In this document: positions 34,945-43,426 of the stretch, one piece after another
Position numbering within the stretch: the stretch's first letter is position 1
Layout: each line of letters starts with the position of its first letter
Assembly (NCBI GenBank): GCA_964392175.1
Contig: CAYMOJ010000004.1
Coordinates: 1-64,000 of the forward strand
Direction of reading: 5' to 3'
Source of the DNA: Firm-04 sp964392175
GTDB lineage: Bacteria; Bacillota; Clostridia; Oscillospirales; Ruminococcaceae
Length of the DNA stretch: 64,000 nucleotides
The notes under the pieces: generated by a model
Seen by the model: the letters and a program-made list of their open reading frames with translations, nothing else
Databases searched by the model: none
Told to the model about the DNA's origin: nothing
Translations under genes and position numbers: made by a program

Positions 34945-36280
34945 GGGGCACCTCCTTGCTCGTTTGCTCCTGCTTCCATATACCAACGAGATGCTTCAAC
35001 TTGGGTGGCGCACCTCTGTGCAGGATCATCATATGGTAAACCTTGTCGGCGATCAGCAGAAGCAACAGCATAAATGCAACAGAAATCGCCCACGAAACGA
35101 TCAGCAATGGCAGACTGAGTTTGCCGCAGAGATAGTTGGAAGGTGCTATAAAGATGGAAAAATACGGGCACAGCGAGAAGAACATATCTGCCGCAGCACT
35201 TTCAAACATCGGTACAAAAACGGCTGCAAAATATCCCACTATGATAAACAACACCGTATAGATGCTCACCGTCTGGATATCCTCATTTTTCGAGCAGCAG
35301 GAGGCTGGGATACTGCAAAACAGGGCAATTGTGGCATATCCGATGCATACGGAGATCAGCATGATGATCAGTGTGCCCACGCTTATTTCGTGGATGATAT
35401 TGCTGATGGACATGGTATCCAGCAGTGCTGTAAGAAATTGTGTACTGCCGGTGGATTTGGTAAGCATATAGGAGATGCACAATCCAAGCAGTGCTACAGC
35501 AATGCCAACGGTAAGAAACAGTGTGACGGCAAGGATCTTGCCAAAGAGCAAGGCTGCCGGAGAGATGCTTACCATCAGCAGTTCCACCAGCTTGGAAGAT
35601 TTCTCATCCACGCACAACTGGAAGATATATCCCATTGCGAGAGAGCCCATGAGCGTTACCAACACGGAATAATAAATGGATACCATGCCAAAGGTTGCGG
35701 TATCGACACCGGTTTGATCTTTTTCGGGGCGGTAATCTGAAAGATCGGATACCTTCATGGAAATTTCAGTATCCAGTATTGCGCACTGTGTGGGATCGAC
35801 CCCGACCTGTGCCAGCATACTGTGCCGCAAAGTTTCAGCAACGGCAGCGGTGACAGATTGGATATCCAACGCTTCCAGTTCGGTGTCGGCAGGGTAAAAA
35901 CCCTCTACCATCAGACCTGTTTGCGCATCAGCAGTTACGGCAACTGCCATACAGCCGTTTGATTCTGCCATGAGCTTGCCGAATGCTTCGTTGTCAGAGG
36001 CGGTTTCCACAATGTGGATCCCTTGATAGATGCCCTGTTGAAAATATGCCGCGTCGAAGGGAACATCTGTTTCATTACGGAGATACAGCATGGTGATATC
36101 GGTGCTTTCTGCCGTGATATCCACATCGCCGCCCATGAAGATTCTTACCACAGGCAGTGCTGCCACAGCGATCACAAACAAAAGCAGTAGCAGAATTTTT
36201 ACACCCATCATGGCATAATGCTGCTGCACCGAAAAGCGAAACACCTGCCCCATGCCGCGCAATCGATTATTCCGCTTCAT
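34931..36280 (-). CDS. ABC-2 type transporter permease (first, NatB-like)
   Basis: A 449-residue permease with the same layout as its neighbour: helix VKILLLLLFVIAVAALPVVR, an external domain of about 200 residues, then a helical bundle with DEKSSKLVELLMVSISPAALL, the NatB hallmark. Two such permeases suggest a heterodimeric exporter with the ATPase; NatAB exports sodium, but peptides or drugs are also possible. The start at 36280 overlaps the ATPase stop by 14 bases, the same overlap as to the following gene, and follows a GGTTGGTGA region rather than a strong ribosome site. Confidence 0.85.
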   Translation of the reverse strand: MKRNNRLRGMGQVFRFSVQQHYAMMGVKILLLLLFVIAVAALPVVRIFMGGDVDITAESTDITMLYLRNETDVPFDAAYFQQGIYQGIHIVETASDNEAFGKLMAESNGCMAVAVTADAQTGLMVEGFYPADTELEALDIQSVTAAVAETLRHSMLAQVGVDPTQCAILDTEISMKVSDLSDYRPEKDQTGVDTATFGMVSIYYSVLVTLMGSLAMGYIFQLCVDEKSSKLVELLMVSISPAALLFGKILAVTLFLTVGIAVALLGLCISYMLTKSTGSTQFLTALLDTMSISNIIHEISVGTLIIMLISVCIGYATIALFCSIPASCCSKNEDIQTVSIYTVLFIIVGYFAAVFVPMFESAAADMFFSLCPYFSIFIAPSNYLCGKLSLPLLIVSWAISVAFMLLLLLIADKVYHMMILHRGAPPKLKHLVGIWKQEQTSKEVPHEKA

Positions 36281-37208
36281 GAGGTTCACCAACCTTTTCC
36301 ACAAAGATCTCATGCAGGCTTGGTTCTCGCAATGCGAAGGTAACCAGTGGAATGCCATCGTTGACAAGCTGCCGTAGCAATGCATTTGCCTGCGCCTCAC
36401 CGGTAACTTTGCATTGGTAGGTATATCCCACACGGGAAAGCAGCTTGATCTCTGTGGCTGCGATCTGCGGTGTGATTTCGGTTTCTGTTTTCATTTCCAG
36501 ATGGATTCTGCCATAGCTTTTTTTGATCTCGGCAAGATTGCCCTGTAGCACCGTCTTGCTGCGATCCAGAATGGTCAGATCGGTGCAAAATTCCTCAATG
36601 GTGGCCATCTGGTGGCTGGACATAATGATGTACTTGCCCTTGTCGATTTCCTCACGGATGACGCTTTTGAACAAATCGGCATTGACAGGGTCAAGCCCCG
36701 AAAGCGGCTCATCCAAAATGATCAGTTCCGGGTCGCTGAGCAAGGATGCCATCAGCTGGATCTTTTGCTGATTGCCCTTGGAAAGCTGATCTGCCTTTTT
36801 GGATTTGGCGGGAGTTCTGCCTTTTTTCGCCGCAGGGTATAAATATTCCTCCGCTTCCAGACGTTCTGCCCAGTAGCGGATGCGTTTTTTGGCTTCTGCG
36901 CCTGTTACCCCACGCAGCCCTGCAAAATACAGAAGCTGATCCATTAACGGTGCCTTTGGATACAGCCCTCGCTCCTCCGCAAGATAGCCCACATTGCAGG
37001 TTTCCACGGAAAGAGGCGTGTCATTCCACAGCACCCTGCCGCCATCCTTGGCAAGCATATTCAGCATCATGCGGATGGAAGTTGTTTTGCCCGCACCATT
37101 GGTGCCCAGCAATGCGTATACACCGGGCTGCTGCATTGCAAAGCTCAGGTGATCCACAACCACCTTTTTATCATAGCGTTTATACAATTCGGATACGATC
37201 AATCCCAT
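36267..37208 (-). CDS. ABC transporter ATPase (NatA-like)
   Basis: A 313-residue ATPase. Walker A is GTNGAGKTTS, the signature LSKGNQQKIQLMASLLSDP, Walker B LIILDEPLSGLDP and the switch His lies in IMSSHQM. The C-terminal extension (IHLEMKTETEI) is of the DUF4162 type seen in NatA. A Lys-rich insert (AKKGRTPAKSKKADQ) sits before the signature. It energises the two permeases encoded directly downstream. Confidence 0.92.
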   Translation of the reverse strand: MGLIVSELYKRYDKKVVVDHLSFAMQQPGVYALLGTNGAGKTTSIRMMLNMLAKDGGRVLWNDTPLSVETCNVGYLAEERGLYPKAPLMDQLLYFAGLRGVTGAEAKKRIRYWAERLEAEEYLYPAAKKGRTPAKSKKADQLSKGNQQKIQLMASLLSDPELIILDEPLSGLDPVNADLFKSVIREEIDKGKYIIMSSHQMATIEEFCTDLTILDRSKTVLQGNLAEIKKSYGRIHLEMKTETEITPQIAATEIKLLSRVGYTYQCKVTGEAQANALLRQLVNDGIPLVTFALREPSLHEIFVEKVGEPHEAE

Positions 37209-37249
37209 GCTCTGTTTCTTCCTTTCCGATATCCGATGATATCCCTAGT

Positions 37250-37278
37250 ATTATAGCACTTTTTCCGGTGCTTGTAAA
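37250..37278 (-). promoter_or_regulatory. Promoter of the ABC exporter operon
   Basis: On the minus strand TTTACA, 17 bases and TATAAT preceded by TGC. The leader includes ATATCATCGGATATCGG, a short interrupted repeat, before the ribosome site. Confidence 0.75.
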
Positions 37279-37386
37279 GTATGAAATCGATTGGGATTTT
37301 TGCGTAAAAAATCATGTGGAACGACATGAAATTCGGTGGAAAAACACGAATTTTTTGTGCAATACAGCATGATTATTCTTGATATC

Positions 37387-37415
37387 TTGACAAAGAACGA
37401 AAAATATGGCATAAT
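37387..37415 (+). promoter_or_regulatory. Promoter of the small export protein
   Basis: TTGACA, 17 bases and CATAAT, about 30 bases before the start codon. Confidence 0.75.
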
Positions 37416-37446
37416 GCTGTTAAAATGAAAAAATAGGAGTACTGTG

Positions 37447-37965
37447 ATGACCGAAGAACTTGCAAGAATACTGACTGAGGCACTGGGGGGCTTCCCGCCT
37501 CTTGCTGTGGTGTTTATCATTTCCATGATTCCCATTCTGGAACTGCGCGGCGGTTTGATCGCTGCATCGTTGCTGGGTCTTGATATGTGGACTGCCGTGC
37601 TGTTCTGTATTTTGGGCAATGTGGTGCCCGTGCCGTTTATCCTGCTGTTTATTGAAAAGATCCTAAACTGGATGAAGGGCTGCAAGGTCAAGCTGTTCAA
37701 CCGGTTTGCCAACTGGTTGGAGGCAAGAGGCACCGGCGAGAAGGCTGCCAAGATCCGGAAATATGAATTCTGGGGGTTGGCACTGTTTGTGGGGATCCCA
37801 TTGCCCGGTACCGGTGCGTGGACAGGCTGCCTGATTGCGGCACTGCTGCATATCGACAAGAAAAAAGCCACCATTGCTACCCTTGTTGGAATTGTTATGG
37901 CATCTGTAATCATGTGCATCGTTTCTTACGGCGGGCTGCAAGCAATTATCAATCTTTTCGGCTAG
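37447..37965 (+). CDS. Small multidrug export family membrane protein
   Basis: 172 residues with about four membrane helices. It matches the Sm_multidrug_ex/COG2426 family by ISMIPILELRGGLIAASLLG, GNVVPVPFILLF and ALFVGIPLPGTGAWTGCLIA. The family name rests on weak evidence, so the substrate is unknown. AGGAG precedes ATG 37447; GTG 37444 is adjacent and less likely. A single-gene unit with its own promoter and terminator. Confidence 0.85.
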   Translation: MTEELARILTEALGGFPPLAVVFIISMIPILELRGGLIAASLLGLDMWTAVLFCILGNVVPVPFILLFIEKILNWMKGCKVKLFNRFANWLEARGTGEKAAKIRKYEFWGLALFVGIPLPGTGAWTGCLIAALLHIDKKKATIATLVGIVMASVIMCIVSYGGLQAIINLFG

Positions 37966-37981
37966 AAAACGAAGTTGCAAG

Positions 37982-38013
37982 CGGCATCGTGCAGGGTACG
38001 ATGCCGTTTTCTG
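37982..38013 (+). terminator. Rho-independent terminator
   Basis: CGGCATCGT pairs perfectly with ACGATGCCG, followed by TTTTCTGTT. Confidence 0.85.
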
Positions 38014-38188
38014 TTATGGAGGTCTAAACATCTGTTTTGTAGATGTTGCATGATGCGTGCTGCGATATCGCGGCATGAAATTGTGCTTTGTGACGAAATT
38101 TACAAAAAGATTCTTCGAAAAAAAGGAGAACAAGTGCATCCGATTGTATATTACTGTAGAAATACTTTTTCGGAAAGGTTGATGCTAC

Positions 38189-39181
38189 ATGACTGTCCGC
38201 GAAGAGCTGGAGATCCATGAGCTTGCAACGCTCAGCCGCTTTGCTTGCCCATCGGCGCAAGCCGTGCGCCCTGTGCGGGAGGAAAAATGCCCCTATCGCA
38301 CCGAATTTCAACGAGATCGTGACCGTATCCTGCACTGTTCTTCCTTTCGACGCCTGAAGCGTAAAACGCAGGTGTTTTTATCCCCGGTGGGTGATCACTA
38401 CCGCACCCGCCTGACCCATACGTTGGAGGTTGCACAGATCGCGCGTACCATTGCCCGTGCCATGCATATGAACGAGGATCTGACTGAAGCCATTGCGTTA
38501 GGGCATGATCTGGGGCATTCACCCTTTGGTCACGCCGGTGAAGCAGCACTGGATCAGGTTTGCCCCCATGGCTACCGACATTATATGGAAAGCGTCCGCG
38601 TGGTGCATTATATCGAGAAGGACGGCAAAGGCTTGAATCTGACGAAGCAGGTGAAAAACGGCATTGCCTGCCATACCAACCGTATCGCCAATACCCGCGA
38701 GGGCAATATTGTGCGCGTGGCGGATCGCATTGCGTATATCAACCATGATATTGACGACGCCATACGCGGTGGCATCCTCTCTGAACAGGATCTGCCACGG
38801 GATTGCGTTGCAGTGCTGGGGGATTCCAAAAGCAAGCGGATCACAACCATGATCTCTTCCGTGATCGCCAATGGGCCGGATGTCATCCGCATGACAACCG
38901 ATATTCAACAGGCGCATGATGCTTTGCATTGCTTTCTCTCCGATCATGTCTATCTGCATTCAGCGGCAAAGATCGAAGAGCCGAAGGCACAGGCGTTGGT
39001 GATTCGCCTGTATACGCACTTTATCAAGCATATCGATGCGCTGCCCAAGGCGTACCGGATGATCGCTGAACGATTTGATATCGACCGCGCCGTGTGTGAT
39101 TATATCGCAGGCATGAGCGATGATTTTGCCATTCGTACGTATGAGCGTTTGTTTGTGCCCCGTTGCTGGGATGTTCGATGA
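38189..39181 (+). CDS. dgt: dGTPase-like HD-domain triphosphohydrolase
   Basis: An HD-superfamily phosphohydrolase of the dGTPase type that hydrolyses dNTPs to the nucleoside and triphosphate. Metal ligands appear in RLTHTLEVAQIARTIAR and ALGHDLGHSPFGHAGE, followed by FSHNxQS-equivalent residues in the middle (MESVRVVHYIEKDGKG). Length 330 fits the Firmicute branch. It lies just upstream of dnaG and rpoD, the usual Clostridia arrangement, separated by 27 bases. The ATG follows GGAAAGG. Confidence 0.9.
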   Translation: MTVREELEIHELATLSRFACPSAQAVRPVREEKCPYRTEFQRDRDRILHCSSFRRLKRKTQVFLSPVGDHYRTRLTHTLEVAQIARTIARAMHMNEDLTEAIALGHDLGHSPFGHAGEAALDQVCPHGYRHYMESVRVVHYIEKDGKGLNLTKQVKNGIACHTNRIANTREGNIVRVADRIAYINHDIDDAIRGGILSEQDLPRDCVAVLGDSKSKRITTMISSVIANGPDVIRMTTDIQQAHDALHCFLSDHVYLHSAAKIEEPKAQALVIRLYTHFIKHIDALPKAYRMIAERFDIDRAVCDYIAGMSDDFAIRTYERLFVPRCWDVR

Positions 39182-39208
39182 GAGATCCGATTCTTCGCCG
39201 AAAGGTAG

Positions 39209-40972
39209 GTGAGCAATCTGTTACCGCAGGAATTTTTATATCAGTTGAAGCAGGCAAACCCCATTGAAAACGTGATGAGCGCGTATGTGCAGCTGGAAAA
39301 GGCAGGGGGACTGCTCAAATGTCGCTGCCCGTTTCATTCCGAGAAAACGCCATCCTGTATGGTGTATGCCGGTACGCAGGATCCCCACTTCTATTGCTTC
39401 GGCTGCCATGCAGGCGGCGATGTGATCACTTTTTTGATGAAGATCGAGGGGCTGACCTATATGGAGGCGGTGGAGCGACTTGCACAGAATGCCGGGCTGC
39501 CATTGCCACAGCAGGAGGACGATCATGGCGAGAGCCGCCGCAGAAACCGCTTGCTGGAACTCAACCGCAGTGCCGCACAGTTTTATTACAGGCAGCTTTG
39601 TGGCGAGGATAAACGCGGCTTGCAGTATCTGGCAAAGCGTAAAATGACACCGCAAATCATTAAAAAGTTCGGGCTTGGATACGCAAACGGCAATTGGGAT
39701 GCACTGCAAAAAGCCATGCACGCCGAGGGCTTTACCGATGCAGAACTGCTGGATGCCAACCTTTGCAGCCGTTCTCAAAAAAACGGCGGTGTGTATGATC
39801 GCTTCCGCAACCGCGTGATCTTCCCGATTTTCGACCTCAAGGGCAGCATCATTGCCTTTGGCGGACGCACCATTGAACCGGACGGAGAACCGAAATATCT
39901 CAACTCCTCAGATACTGCCGTGTTCAAAAAAGGGCGCAATCTGTTTGCGATGCAGTTTGCAAAAAAATCACAGTCCAAGCGGCTGATTTTGGCTGAAGGC
40001 TATATGGATGTGATCTCCATTCATCAGGCAGGCTTTGAAAACGTGGTGGCTTCTTTGGGCACCGCGCTGACCCCCGAACAGTGCCGTCTGATGCGCCAAT
40101 ACTGCGAGGAAGTCGTCATTGCCTATGATAGCGATACAGCAGGGCGTAGCGCAACCACAAAGGCAGTGAATCTGCTGCGCGCTGTGGGGATTCAGCCACG
40201 CATACTGCATATGAAGGACGCCAAAGACCCCGATGAATACATCAGGAAATTTGGCGCAGGGCAGTTTCGGCTACTGCTGGAAGAAGCCGATGACGCGGTC
40301 AAATATGCGCTGGAGCATTGCAAGGACGGCATTGATGTGACCGCCGTGGACGGCAAGATCACCATGATGCAGAAAGCCGTCTCTGTACTGGCAGATGTGG
40401 AAAATACGATGCAGCGCGAGATTTATCTTTCCGATCTTGCAAGGCAGCAGGAGATCGACCCTGCGGTGCTGAAGGAGCAGGTGGCAAGAGAGCTTCGCAT
40501 ACGACGAGGGCGCGAGAAAAAACAGGCATGGCGCGCCGCGGTCAATCAGCCACAGATGCGTGACCCTGTGAATCCGACAGCGGTGGGCAATCGGAAATCT
40601 GCAAAGGCAGAGGAGCTGATCTTGTGTTACCTGTTCCGCCACCCGGATGCCATGGAGGAGATCGCAAAGCAGATCGCCCCGGAGCAGTTTGTCACGGAAT
40701 TATACGCCCGCGCCTATGCGGTGTATTTGCAGGAAATGCCGGCACTTTCGGCATTTACCTTCTCCATATTTTCAGGGAGCTTTTCAGCCAATGAGATGGG
40801 CGCGTTAACAGGCATTTCCGCGCGATACGAGGAGATCGATATCTCCCTCGCCTCGGTGTATGATGCCATTGATGTGCTGCTTTCGCACCACGAGGATGCC
40901 CCAAGCGGCGACGGCATCTCTGATGATGATTTCCGCGCGTTGTTTGAAAGAAAAAGGAAGCAAAAAGGCTGA
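39209..40972 (+). CDS. dnaG: DNA primase
   Basis: Makes RNA primers at the replication fork. The N-terminal zinc finger is CRCPFHSEKTPSC with FYCFGCHAGGD. The TOPRIM catalytic core follows, with LILAEGYMDVISIHQAG and IAYDSDTAGRSAT, and a C-terminal helicase-binding region from about 430. Length 587. The GTG start is chosen for its position at the conserved N-terminus, but AAAGG lies only three bases away, so initiation may be weak. The next gene, rpoD, begins 78 bases after the stop. Confidence 0.94.
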   Translation: MSNLLPQEFLYQLKQANPIENVMSAYVQLEKAGGLLKCRCPFHSEKTPSCMVYAGTQDPHFYCFGCHAGGDVITFLMKIEGLTYMEAVERLAQNAGLPLPQQEDDHGESRRRNRLLELNRSAAQFYYRQLCGEDKRGLQYLAKRKMTPQIIKKFGLGYANGNWDALQKAMHAEGFTDAELLDANLCSRSQKNGGVYDRFRNRVIFPIFDLKGSIIAFGGRTIEPDGEPKYLNSSDTAVFKKGRNLFAMQFAKKSQSKRLILAEGYMDVISIHQAGFENVVASLGTALTPEQCRLMRQYCEEVVIAYDSDTAGRSATTKAVNLLRAVGIQPRILHMKDAKDPDEYIRKFGAGQFRLLLEEADDAVKYALEHCKDGIDVTAVDGKITMMQKAVSVLADVENTMQREIYLSDLARQQEIDPAVLKEQVARELRIRRGREKKQAWRAAVNQPQMRDPVNPTAVGNRKSAKAEELILCYLFRHPDAMEEIAKQIAPEQFVTELYARAYAVYLQEMPALSAFTFSIFSGSFSANEMGALTGISARYEEIDISLASVYDAIDVLLSHHEDAPSGDGISDDDFRALFERKRKQKG

Positions 40973-41050
40973 TGCCTATGGGTATGCATCGTGCATACAT
41001 TGTGTATGCTATCAAAACAAAAAGGAATCATAAATAAAGGAGGATTTTCC

Positions 41051-42127
41051 ATGTCGAGTGAAAAAAATCGTTGCCAGATGCTACTGGATAAAGCCAAAAA
41101 AAGCGGCAGGGTCTCTATGCGAGAGATGAATGACGCGTTTGAGATCACCGGATTTGACCCCGAGCAGATCGATCATTTTTATGAATCCTGTAGTGCCATG
41201 TCGATCGAGATCATTGATGACTATACCGGCGATGAGTCTGCACTGGATATCGACAATGATCTGGGGAATGATCTTGAGTATGCGATGGCAAACGAAAACA
41301 TCAGCATCGATGACCCCGTGAAGATTTACCTGAAGGAGATCGGCAATGTGCCACTGCTGACCGCCGAGGAGGAAACACAACTCGCACAGCGTATGCGCGC
41401 AGGGGATGCCAATGCCAAAAAACGCCTGATTGAAGCCAATCTGCGCCTTGTGGTCAGCATTGCGAAACGGTATGTGGGCAGAGGGATGCAGTTTTTGGAT
41501 CTGATTCAGGAGGGAAATCTGGGGCTGATTAAGGCAGTGGAAAAATTCGATTACACCAAGGGCTTTAAGTTTGCAACCTATGCCACATGGTGGATCCGTC
41601 AGGCGATTACCAGGGCCATTGCAGATCAGGCAAGAACCATTCGTATCCCCGTGCATATGGTGGAAACCATCTCGAAAGTGAAGAAGATCTCTGCACAATT
41701 GCTGCACGAAAACGGCAGAGATGCCACGCCGGAGGAGATCGCAGAGCGCATTGATATGCCCGTGGAAAAGGTGCGTGAGATCATGCGCATTGCTTACGAC
41801 CCCGTTTCTCTGGAAACCCCTGTGGGCGAGGAGGATGACAGCCATCTGGGCGATTTTATCCCCGATGATCAGGCGATCGACCCCGTGGAGGCTGTTTCCA
41901 ACAGCCTGTTGAAAGAAGAACTGGATAAATTGCTGGGGACGCTTACCGAGCGCGAGGCAGCTGTGCTGCGGATGCGCTTTGGCTTGACGGATGGACAAGC
42001 CCATACGCTGGAAGAGGTCGGCGCTGCATTCGAAGTCACCAGGGAGCGCATTCGTCAGATCGAGGCGAAGGCGATGCGAAAGATCCGCGTGAAACGTCAG
42101 AGATTTTTAAGCGGTTACCATGGTTGA
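41051..42127 (+). CDS. RNA polymerase sigma factor, RpoD type (first copy)
   Basis: A full sigma-70 housekeeping-type factor of 358 residues. Region 1.1 is MSSEKNRCQMLLDKAKKSGR onward. DPVKIYLKEIGNVPLLT is region 1.2. Region 2 has FDYTKGFKFATYATWWIRQA with the -10 recognition and melting residues. Region 4.2 has VTRERIRQIEAKA, so -35 contacts are kept. The tail after that differs from the usual RpoD ending (RVKRQRFLSGYHG instead of RHPSRSK). AAGGAGG precedes ATG 41051. It lies in the dgt-dnaG-rpoD position but is followed at once by a second copy. Confidence 0.92.
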   Translation: MSSEKNRCQMLLDKAKKSGRVSMREMNDAFEITGFDPEQIDHFYESCSAMSIEIIDDYTGDESALDIDNDLGNDLEYAMANENISIDDPVKIYLKEIGNVPLLTAEEETQLAQRMRAGDANAKKRLIEANLRLVVSIAKRYVGRGMQFLDLIQEGNLGLIKAVEKFDYTKGFKFATYATWWIRQAITRAIADQARTIRIPVHMVETISKVKKISAQLLHENGRDATPEEIAERIDMPVEKVREIMRIAYDPVSLETPVGEEDDSHLGDFIPDDQAIDPVEAVSNSLLKEELDKLLGTLTEREAAVLRMRFGLTDGQAHTLEEVGAAFEVTRERIRQIEAKAMRKIRVKRQRFLSGYHG

Positions 42128-42193
42128 TCGATTACCATGACAAATATCACAAAGAATTACAACACGGCATACGTGCAACAGGAGGTTAATTTC

Positions 42194-43294
42194 ATGTCCG
42201 CTGAAAAAAATCAATGCGAGCTACTGCTCGAAAAAGCCAAAGTGACCGGTCGGGTTTCCATGATGGAAATCAACCGCGCTTTTGAAGAATCGGAAGCATC
42301 TTCTAACCAGATTGAACAGTTTTATGAAACGCTCACTGCAATGAACGCGCAGATCGTGGATGATTACATTCCCGATGATGACGATGACGATGACATTTCT
42401 ATGGATTCGGTGATACAGGCTTCTTCCGTCGATGAGATGGAGCAGGCACTTTCTACCGAAGGGATCTCGGTGGATGACCCCGTGAAGATCTACCTGAAAG
42501 AGATCGGTACCGTGCCGCTACTGACCGCTGAAGAGGAGATGGAGCTTGCAAAGCTTGTACTGACCGGTGATCCTGCCGCAAAACGTCGCCTGACAGAGGC
42601 AAACCTCCGTTTGGTGGTCAGCATCGCAAAAAAATATGCGGGCAGGGGATTGCAATTTCTGGATCTCATCCAGGAAGGCAATATGGGTCTGATCAAGGCG
42701 GTGGAAAAATTCGATTATACCAAGGGATTTAAGTTTTCTACCTACGCCACATGGTGGATTCGCCAAGCCATTACCAGAGCCATTGCAGATCAGGCAAGAA
42801 CCATTCGCATTCCCGTACATATGGTGGAAACCATCACCCGTGTAAAGAAGATCTCCAGCCGGATCCTGCACGAAACAGGCAAGGATGCCACCCCCGAGGA
42901 GATCGCCGGCGAACTGAATATGCCCTTGGATAAGGTGCGTGAGATCATGCGCATTGCCCAGGATCCCGTATCGCTGGAAACGCCCATCGGTGAGGAGGAG
43001 GACAGCCATCTGGGTGATTTTATCCCCGATGAGCAGGCACTTGCCCCGACAGAGGCAGCGGTCAATCTCATGCTGCGGGAACAGCTCGATGAGGTGCTGA
43101 ACACCTTGACGGAGCGGGAGGCGGCTGTGCTGCGGATGCGCTTTGGACTGTACGATGGTAGAGCCAGAACCCTCGAAGAGGTGGGCAAGGCGTTTGATGT
43201 CACCAGGGAGCGCATTCGCCAGATTGAGGCAAAGGCACTGCGCAAGCTGCGTCACCCAAGCAGAAGCAAAAAGGTCAGAGATTATCTGGAATAA
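42194..43294 (+). CDS. rpoD: RNA polymerase sigma factor RpoD (second copy)
   Basis: A second full-length RpoD-type factor (366 residues), highly similar to its neighbour through regions 1.2-4.2: FDYTKGFKFSTYATWWIRQA and VTRERIRQIEAKALRKLRHP. Its C-terminus (SRSKKVRDYLE) is the canonical RpoD ending, so this copy looks like the main sigma factor. The acidic spacer after region 1.1 contains DDDDDDD, absent from the other copy. CAGGAGG lies upstream of ATG 42194. It starts 66 bases after the first copy with no clear promoter between. Confidence 0.92.
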   Translation: MSAEKNQCELLLEKAKVTGRVSMMEINRAFEESEASSNQIEQFYETLTAMNAQIVDDYIPDDDDDDDISMDSVIQASSVDEMEQALSTEGISVDDPVKIYLKEIGTVPLLTAEEEMELAKLVLTGDPAAKRRLTEANLRLVVSIAKKYAGRGLQFLDLIQEGNMGLIKAVEKFDYTKGFKFSTYATWWIRQAITRAIADQARTIRIPVHMVETITRVKKISSRILHETGKDATPEEIAGELNMPLDKVREIMRIAQDPVSLETPIGEEEDSHLGDFIPDEQALAPTEAAVNLMLREQLDEVLNTLTEREAAVLRMRFGLYDGRARTLEEVGKAFDVTRERIRQIEAKALRKLRHPSRSKKVRDYLE

Positions 43295-43322
43295 TCTGAT
43301 TATTTCATAATCTGATTATTTC
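43291..43322. repeat. Two tandem 16-base palindromic repeats
   Basis: ATAATCTGATTATTTC occurs twice in a row and is followed by GTAATCTATG, a partial third copy. Each unit contains ATAATC-T-GATTAT, a 6-base inverted repeat. The array overlaps the stop codon of the second rpoD. Confidence 0.7.
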
Positions 43323-43346
43323 GTAATCTATGACACACACAAAACA

Positions 43347-43384
43347 AAAGCGGCAGGGAGAGCGTATTCTCCTTGCCGCTTTCG
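43347..43384. terminator. Bidirectional terminator
   Basis: A 15-base-pair stem (AAAGCGGCAGGGAGA with TCTCCTTGCCGCTTT, one wobble), flanked by AAAACA on the left and TCGTTG on the right, serves rpoD and the converging SGNH gene. Confidence 0.8.
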
Positions 43385-43426
43385 TTGATGAAAAGCATTC
43401 TGTAGGGTTGCGATGCACTTTGCCGC

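Noticed and set aside
40991..41050. Upstream in-frame start for the first rpoD copy
   Set aside because: The AAGGAGG site just before 41051 and the conserved region 1.1 start favour the later ATG.
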